Positions 7,241-10,369 of a stretch of 10,369 nucleotides of DNA are shown here, piece by piece. This DNA comes from Chloroflexota bacterium. GTDB taxonomy: Bacteria; Chloroflexota; Dehalococcoidia; UBA2247; RBG-13-53-26. Made by a program: the position numbers and the translations under genes. The notes beneath the pieces were generated by a model that did no database searches, was not told where the DNA came from, and saw only the letters and a list, made by a program, of their open reading frames with translations. Every line of letters starts with the position of its first letter. The stretch's first letter is position 1. The DNA is taken from assembly GCA_017885485.1 (NCBI GenBank), contig JAFNFZ010000250.1, positions 1 to 10,369 of the forward strand, in the 5' to 3' direction.

Positions 7241-7292
7241 TGACTGCCTCAACAGTTGGGCGAATCATACGACTCGATCTGACAGGCAGTCA
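7241..7292. promoter_or_regulatory. 9-bp inverted repeat flanking the HEPN promoter
   Basis: The sequences tgactgcct (7241-7249) and aggcagtca (7284-7292) are perfect inverse copies, 34 bases apart, with centres 43 bp apart (about four helical turns). One copy overlaps the -35 hexamer of the HEPN promoter and the other lies in the early transcribed leader. This arrangement suits a repressor binding both sites. Confidence 0.45.
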
Positions 7293-7293
7293 A
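7264..7293 (-). promoter_or_regulatory. Promoter of the HEPN gene
   Basis: On the minus strand TTGACT (7293-7288) and TATGAT (7269-7264) are separated by 18 bases. Transcription would start near 7257, leaving a leader of about 41 bases before the ATG at 7216. Confidence 0.6.
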
Positions 7294-7509
7294 CACCAGT
7301 ATCTACCCAACAATCCACCCGAAGTAGCATGCATGGCAGTGGGATAGTGCACATTGCCTTCGTAAACACCTGCTGGTAGCCCTTCGGTAACAAAGCGGCA
7401 CAAATCGGTAGCGCTGAACTGATGCTGAACGTGGAGATGGCTCACTATCACAGGGCGGCTGTTGAAAGAATCAACACGCAGCTGCAACAAGTGGCGACAC
7501 AAGAAGCTG

Positions 7510-8577
7510 TTAGATGTCCAGAGCCTTGATGCGGTTCTTGAAAGCCTTCTCCAGTCTTATCATTGCGTCTATCATCTTGTCTTGAAGATAGCCCCACTTG
7601 TCTTGGTCAACCAGGCCAGCTTCATCGCACGTCCAACTGATGCGGGATGCACGCTTCGCATCAAGGCGTTCCCAGGTCAGGCTCTCTCCAAAGTCCTTTT
7701 CGATTTCACCTCTCTTGGCATGAAGCGCATCGAATATCCTCTTGTTCGCGTCACCTGAATCCTTACCCTTGTCAATGTAGAGGTCTACGGCACAAGAATG
7801 CTTGGTTATCACGTAGTCAAATGAGAAACCCGATCTTCCAGCTCCTTTGGGAATCCAGTGATTCTTGCTTGGCGACTTGTTGGCAAAAAGAGGAGTCCTG
7901 GCCTTGCTCTTTGGCAGAAGCTGCTGCCAGAATTCAATTCGTTTCTTGTACCTGGCAGGTTCTTCTTCATCCTCTATTGCTTCTTCAGGTTCACGTTCTC
8001 TCAGTGCATCAAAGCAGTGAGTATGTACCTCCAGACCTACCTCCTCCCTAGTGTAAGTCTCGAAGACTAGGACAGTCGGCCTTGAGGGGAGGCTTTCGCA
8101 CACCATCTTCAAATCTGGGTGATCTTTGTCTATCACAATCACAATCAATGGTTTCTTGTCGAGAACATCTGACAGAAACTTGTGCAGCTCAGTACCGGGT
8201 AACGCGGACTCGATCCTGTGCTTGAGAGCGTAGTCGGTGCTTATCTGCGCAAAGAATGCTTCAACGAGCTTCTTGCGCTCGCTGGGAATCTGTAGCGCGC
8301 CAAGGAACTTGTGGACTTGGGTGACAATGTGATCGTAGAGGTCATGCGAAGCCAACTCTACCTCTACAACGCACCACTCTTTGCCCTCTGTGAACAGGAC
8401 GAATCCGTCTGGCACGGTTGCTTTCCCAGAAAGGGTCTGCATTCTTCGCTTGTACAGGAATATCGAATCCTCTCCGAATATGCTTTCGCTATGGTCGACA
8501 ACCATCTGTTCTAGCTCTGGCTCGTCCTTGTACTTATAGGGCAGGTACTTGACACCATCCTTTAGCAGCAACTTCAT
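7510..8577 (-). CDS. DUF4268 protein with PD-(D/E)XK nuclease-like N-terminus
   Basis: The protein is 355 residues. The N-terminal part (about 20-110) resembles a PD-(D/E)XK nuclease fold: an acidic helix with E22/E24/E31, then VPDGF (D57), then CVVEVELA (E72, E74) and a QV motif (Q87) of the kind seen in RecB/NucS-like enzymes. The usual lysine of E-x-K is replaced by glutamate, so activity is uncertain. The C-terminal part (about 215-350) looks like DUF4268: FWQQLLPKSK, the GAGRSGFSFDYVI strand region, and a helical end with WTCDEAGL. A short acidic linker (196-206) joins the halves. DUF4268 proteins occur near restriction and defence genes, so a DNA-targeting defence role is possible. AGGAGGG lies upstream of the ATG. 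A tgttga/tcaaca hairpin (7460-7476) follows the gene without a T-run. Confidence 0.75.
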   Translation of the reverse strand: MKLLLKDGVKYLPYKYKDEPELEQMVVDHSESIFGEDSIFLYKRRMQTLSGKATVPDGFVLFTEGKEWCVVEVELASHDLYDHIVTQVHKFLGALQIPSERKKLVEAFFAQISTDYALKHRIESALPGTELHKFLSDVLDKKPLIVIVIDKDHPDLKMVCESLPSRPTVLVFETYTREEVGLEVHTHCFDALREREPEEAIEDEEEPARYKKRIEFWQQLLPKSKARTPLFANKSPSKNHWIPKGAGRSGFSFDYVITKHSCAVDLYIDKGKDSGDANKRIFDALHAKRGEIEKDFGESLTWERLDAKRASRISWTCDEAGLVDQDKWGYLQDKMIDAMIRLEKAFKNRIKALDI

Positions 8578-8612
8578 AGGACTGCCCTCCTATTGAAACA
8601 AAGCACGGGGAG

Positions 8613-8641
8613 ATTATAGCATGCGAGTATCTCTTTACCAA
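8613..8641 (-). promoter_or_regulatory. Promoter of the DUF4268 gene
   Basis: On the minus strand TTGGTA (8641-8636) and a perfect TATAAT (8618-8613) are separated by 17 bases. Transcription would start near 8606, about 29 bases before the start codon. It is back to back with the plus-strand promoter at 8658-8685. Confidence 0.65.
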
Positions 8642-8643
8642 TA

Positions 8644-8701
8644 TATCCAAGCTGAGGTTGACAGCCTCTGCCCTTTTGTGATACTGTCCGAGGCGAATCC
8701 C
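8644..8701 (+). repeat. 58-bp inverted-repeat block, copy 2 (promoter-like)
   Basis: This block matches the reverse complement of 2746-2803 at 50 of 58 positions with no gaps. Here it points right, toward the DUF3303-like gene. Its left edge, tatccaagctgagg, lies between the two divergent promoters. Confidence 0.85.
8658..8685 (+). promoter_or_regulatory. Plus-strand promoter facing the DUF3303-like gene
   Basis: A perfect TTGACA (8658-8663) is followed after 16 bases by GATACT (8680-8685), preceded by TGT. Transcription would start near 8692 and give a long leader of about 165 bases before the ATG at 8858. Both hexamers lie in the conserved parts of the 58-bp block. Confidence 0.6.
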
Positions 8702-8778
8702 ACATACACGCCTCTGGATCTAAGTTGCACACCAACGTAGAAGAGGGATGCCCACGGTCGAATGAAATCCTCAGCAAC

Positions 8779-8794
8779 TGACGGGTGCATGTCA
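8779..8794 (+). repeat. 16-bp inverted repeat, left arm (5' leader of the DUF3303-like gene)
   Basis: The sequence tgacgggtgcatgtca is the perfect inverse of 9164-9179. It lies in the predicted 5' leader, 63 bases before the start codon. Confidence 0.8.
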
Positions 8795-8857
8795 TACTTT
8801 GGGGCAAGGCTGCAGATTCTGGACCCTTGCCACATAACATGAAGGAGGTGCTACGAA

Positions 8858-9136
8858 ATGCTGTTCATGGGCATCGCGACCTATGACATAGACAAGAGGG
8901 ATGAGATTGTCAAGAGACGTCTGGCAAAGGGGAGAATGACTCCCAAGGGGATGAAGGTGCTGGGTGAGTGGAGCACTTTCGGAGGTGGCCGGATGTTCAT
9001 ACTGACGGAAGTGAGTGACCCGCAGGTTGCCTTTGAGTCGACCTGGCCTTGGAGCGACCTTTTGAAGTTCGAGATCATCCCCGTGATCGACACAGAGCAG
9101 ATAATGAAGTCTATGCAGCCCAAGAAGCGCAAGTAA
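8858..9136 (+). CDS. DUF3303-like small protein
   Basis: The protein is 92 residues and the only complete plus-strand gene in the element. The start is supported by AAGGAGGTG seven bases before the ATG. The sequence follows the pattern of DUF3303 proteins: an N-terminal strand MLFMGIATYDIDKRDEIVKRR, then MTPKGMKVLGEWSTFGGGRMFILTEVSDPQVAFESTWPWSDLLKFEIIPV in outline, ending with a basic KKRK tail. Family members are about this size and adopt a ferredoxin-like/dimeric alpha-beta barrel type fold, and their function is unknown. It is driven by the promoter block shared with the surface-protein gene. A 16-bp inverted repeat brackets the gene in its untranslated regions. Family assignment is from pattern memory only. 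Confidence 0.7.
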   Translation: MLFMGIATYDIDKRDEIVKRRLAKGRMTPKGMKVLGEWSTFGGGRMFILTEVSDPQVAFESTWPWSDLLKFEIIPVIDTEQIMKSMQPKKRK

Positions 9137-9150
9137 AGGGGTTCAGAGTT

Positions 9151-9188
9151 CTCTATGCTGTCGTGACATGCACCCGTCATACATAGAG
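9151..9188 (+). other. Hairpin and right arm of the 16-bp inverted repeat after the DUF3303-like gene
   Basis: The sequence tgacatgcacccgtca (9164-9179) is the inverse of 8779-8794. It is enclosed by ctctatg (9151-9157) and catagag (9182-9188), which can pair as a 7-bp stem. No T-run follows, so this is not a typical intrinsic terminator. The 3' untranslated region could pair with the 5' leader through the 16-bp match. Confidence 0.5.
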
Positions 9189-9349
9189 CAGCTTGCCTGA
9201 AACGCCGAAGGATGGTTCTGAAGAAGCCGAGTCTCACGCAAGCATCGCTGCACAGGATTCCAGGCCACCCCCTTGTGTGTCTCCAAGCTGAGGCTTGGCT
9301 TGCAGTCTGAGGTTATGTACAGTTCCAAGCGGAATGCTAGGTGGACTGG

Positions 9350-9366
9350 CTGGTGGCAGCGACTGG
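9350..9366 (-). repeat. tRNA-Met 3'-end fragment (old attachment-site remnant)
   Basis: The 17 bases ctggtggcagcgactgg match 10014-10030 exactly, in the same orientation. They cover the CCA end, the 3' acceptor strand and the 3' T-stem strand of the tRNA. Upstream, tgctaggtggactg also resembles tgctaggcggagtg found before the intact tRNA end. Identity stops one base before the HIT stop codon. It looks like a scar of an earlier insertion at this tRNA. Confidence 0.65.
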
Positions 9367-9903
9367 TTAGGAGCTCTCTTGCCTGAGCGCTTCCATCAGT
9401 TCATCTACTCGTTCTGCATACCGAAAATACTCTTCCGGAAACCCATTCATCTTCGAGATTGTGTGGATTATCCAGCAATTGATGCTCCCCTCCTTGCTGA
9501 TCAGAGCTCTCATCTTTCTAGTGCGTGGTATCAGATGAATATGCAAATGATACTGAGTAGGGTTGTTGTCGAAAACTGACTCGAAGAAATATGTTACATA
9601 TACTCTCTCAAGTCTGTCCTGTTTCCATTCTTCTTTCTTCCCCCAGTATTTGCTCAATCTTCCTGTGAGATCCCTAACAGCCGTTCCCATTTCTCTTGCC
9701 TCTTCATCAGTCAACTGTTCCAACTGCATGCGGTGCTCTCTGGGTTGAAGAGCGAGCCACCCCAAGAAGCCCTCACCTCCCCAATACTGATTCGCGACCC
9801 ACAGCTTGCCCATTTCGATAATGCCGCCTCTAGGCTGATCTTTCGTTATGTTACAGCCTTTGCAGTCTTGTTTATTGGCCTCAGTCGAAGTCTTCTTGAC
9901 CAT
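9367..9903 (-). CDS. HIT-family hydrolase (histidine triad)
   Basis: The protein is 178 residues with AAAGGAGG six bases before its ATG. It carries the histidine triad as QYHLHIHLIPR (H119, H121, H123), with an earlier conserved stretch GGIIEMGKLWVANQY and GFLGWLALQPREHRMQLEQLTDEEAREMG typical of HIT proteins. An N-terminal CKGC pair (C14, C17) may bind zinc together with a later histidine, as in some HIT members. HIT enzymes hydrolyse or transfer nucleotidyl groups (for example from dinucleoside polyphosphates or adenylated compounds); the substrate here is unknown. The C-terminal 45 residues are not part of the core motif. It lies 112 bp downstream of the intact tRNA on the same strand and abuts a tRNA 3' fragment, so it may be a separately acquired cassette. 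Confidence 0.85.
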   Translation of the reverse strand: MVKKTSTEANKQDCKGCNITKDQPRGGIIEMGKLWVANQYWGGEGFLGWLALQPREHRMQLEQLTDEEAREMGTAVRDLTGRLSKYWGKKEEWKQDRLERVYVTYFFESVFDNNPTQYHLHIHLIPRTRKMRALISKEGSINCWIIHTISKMNGFPEEYFRYAERVDELMEALRQESS

Positions 9904-9983
9904 GTATTCCTCCTTTGAAGATTATCTGAACCCGGCACTTCCGGAGGCGTTGTACCTTGAGGATTCTGTGTGGTATTTATGTA

Positions 9984-10010
9984 AACTGCTAGGCGGAGTG
10001 TTAAGCAGTT
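9984..10010 (-). other. Hairpin between the tRNA and the HIT gene
   Basis: The sequences aactgct (9984-9990) and agcagtt (10004-10010) form a 7-bp stem with a 13-base loop, just past the tRNA 3' end on the minus strand. The following bases (ttacataaat) are A/T-rich but not a T-run. It could process or partly end tRNA transcripts. Confidence 0.4.
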
Positions 10011-10014
10011 CCAC

Positions 10015-10089
10015 TGGTGGCAGCGACTGGATTTGAACCAGTGACCAAGGGCTTATGAGTCCCCTGCTCTACCGCTGAGCTACGCTGCC
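10015..10089 (-). tRNA. tRNA-Met (anticodon CAT), CCA encoded
   Basis: The minus strand folds as a complete 75-nt tRNA with acceptor GGCAGCG/CGCTGCC, a D arm GCTC/GAGC, anticodon loop CTCATAA (CAT), T arm ACTGG/CCAGT with loop TTCAAAT, and an encoded CCA. The first pair is G-C rather than the unpaired base of initiator tRNA, so it is probably elongator Met; a tRNA-Ile read as CAT with lysidine cannot be excluded. The anticodon stem has an A-G mismatch next to the loop. The 3' part from the anticodon loop on is supplied by the element, and the 5' part and promoter are host. Confidence 0.93.
10037..10059. repeat. Right attachment-site repeat (attR) within the tRNA-Met gene
   Basis: These bases are identical to 1-23. 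The repeat ends at the first base of the anticodon loop. With the left copy it bounds a 10,036-bp element; crossover within or near the anticodon loop leaves the tRNA gene intact. Confidence 0.85.
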
Positions 10090-10102
10090 TGACGAGGAAA
10101 CT

Positions 10103-10131
10103 AGACTAGCATAGGCCATATCGAGTGTCAA
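10103..10131 (-). promoter_or_regulatory. tRNA-Met promoter
   Basis: On the minus strand TTGACA (10131-10126) and TAGTCT (10108-10103) are separated by 17 bases, about 13 bases before the tRNA 5' end. It is on the host side of the attachment site and so keeps driving the tRNA after integration. Confidence 0.7.
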
Positions 10132-10197
10132 ACTCCCGCTCTCAGCCATTCTCCTCTTCGACCAGGAACAAACCCCTGTAGTAGAATTAGAGCCACG

Positions 10198-10369
10198 ATG
10201 TACGACGTAATCGTGGTGGGAGCCGGGCATGCGGGCTGCGAGGCTGCTCTGGCAGCATCACGCCTGGATTGCCGCACCCTGTTGATCACCATGAATCTGG
10301 ACAACGTGGCACTCATGCCGTGCAACCCGTCCATCGGAGGCCCGGCCAAGGGCCACCTGGTGCGCGAAA
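10198..10369 (+). CDS. mnmG: MnmG (GidA), N-terminal fragment; tRNA uridine 5-carboxymethylaminomethyl modification enzyme
   Basis: Only the first 57 codons are in the window. The start [22 protein letters not shown] is the FAD-binding Rossmann motif (GxGxxG). It is followed by [27 protein letters not shown], a signature of MnmG. With MnmE this enzyme modifies the wobble uridine of several tRNAs in the cytoplasm. The ribosome-binding site is weak and the likely leader short (a TAGAAT at 10182 may be its -10). It is a host chromosomal gene flanking the integration site, divergent from the tRNA. Confidence 0.95.
   Translation, partial: MYDVIVVGAGHAGCEAALAASRLDCRTLLITMNLDNVALMPCNPSIGGPAKGHLVRE

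Noticed and set aside
6539..7269. 12-bp inverse match tatgattcgccc (6539-6550) and gggcgaatcata (7258-7269)
   Set aside because: One copy includes the HEPN -10, but the other has no -35 or gene to serve and no further similarity around it. It could be chance.
7290..7502. 70-codon minus-strand open frame starting 7 bases after the DUF4268 stop
   Set aside because: It needs a TTG start without a Shine-Dalgarno sequence, overlaps the HEPN promoter -35 and matches no family I know. It might be a gene remnant, but I cannot support a call.
2746..8701. The 58-bp inverted blocks as terminal repeats of a transposon
   Set aside because: No transposase lies between them, no target duplication is visible outside, and most differences fall between promoter hexamers, which favours promoters. 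I keep the transposon idea only as an alternative.
8762..8842. 26-residue open frame in the leader of the DUF3303-like gene, stopping just before its ribosome-binding site
   Set aside because: The position would suit a leader peptide, but there is no Shine-Dalgarno sequence and no attenuator-like feature such as repeated codons.
1..10369. CRISPR array, rRNA genes or phage structural genes
   Set aside because: None seen: no regularly spaced short repeats, no rRNA-like stretch, and no capsid, terminase or portal-like protein among the frames.

Overview
This window is most likely bacterial. It reads as an integrated genetic element of about 10 kb sitting in a tRNA-Met gene, with a short stretch of host chromosome at the right edge. 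The intact tRNA-Met(CAT) gene (10015-10089, minus) and the start of mnmG/gidA (10198 onward, plus) are host. A 23-bp piece of that tRNA, running from the anticodon loop into the T arm, recurs at the left edge (1-23), and a tyrosine recombinase lies in between (5403-6401). This is the expected arrangement for integration at the anticodon loop; excision would release a 10,036-bp circle. The mnmG N-terminus, an EFR1-type flavodoxin-ferredoxin, a DUF3303-like protein and a large propeller/Fn3 surface protein together suggest an anaerobic Chloroflexota (Dehalococcoidia-like) host. That placement is inference.

Layout, left to right: left attachment repeat and a likely terminator (1-60); a large secreted, C-terminally anchored surface protein (115-2673, minus) behind its own promoter; a small two-helix membrane protein (2963-3292, minus); a 388-bp gap with a strong plus-strand terminator that serves no visible gene; an EFR1 ferredoxin (3681-4541, minus), a TPR protein (4625-5242, minus) and the integrase (5403-6401, minus); a HEPN-type protein (6650-7216, minus) behind a promoter framed by a 9-bp inverted repeat; a DUF4268 protein with a PD-(D/E)XK-like N-terminus (7510-8577, minus); a divergent promoter region; a DUF3303-like gene (8858-9136, plus); a 17-bp fragment of the tRNA 3' end; and a HIT-family hydrolase (9367-9903, minus) just downstream of the intact tRNA.

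Three points stand out. First, the tRNA-Met locus appears to have taken up DNA more than once, because a second tRNA 3'-end fragment separates the HIT gene from the rest. Second, one 58-bp promoter-like block occurs twice in inverted orientation (2746-2803 and 8644-8701, 50/58 identical). It is placed to drive the surface protein and the DUF3303-like gene outward, which suggests shared control of distant cargo. Third, the pairing of a HEPN protein carrying the RNxxxH motif with a PD-(D/E)XK/DUF4268 protein is a plausible defence module, but nothing in the sequence proves this function.
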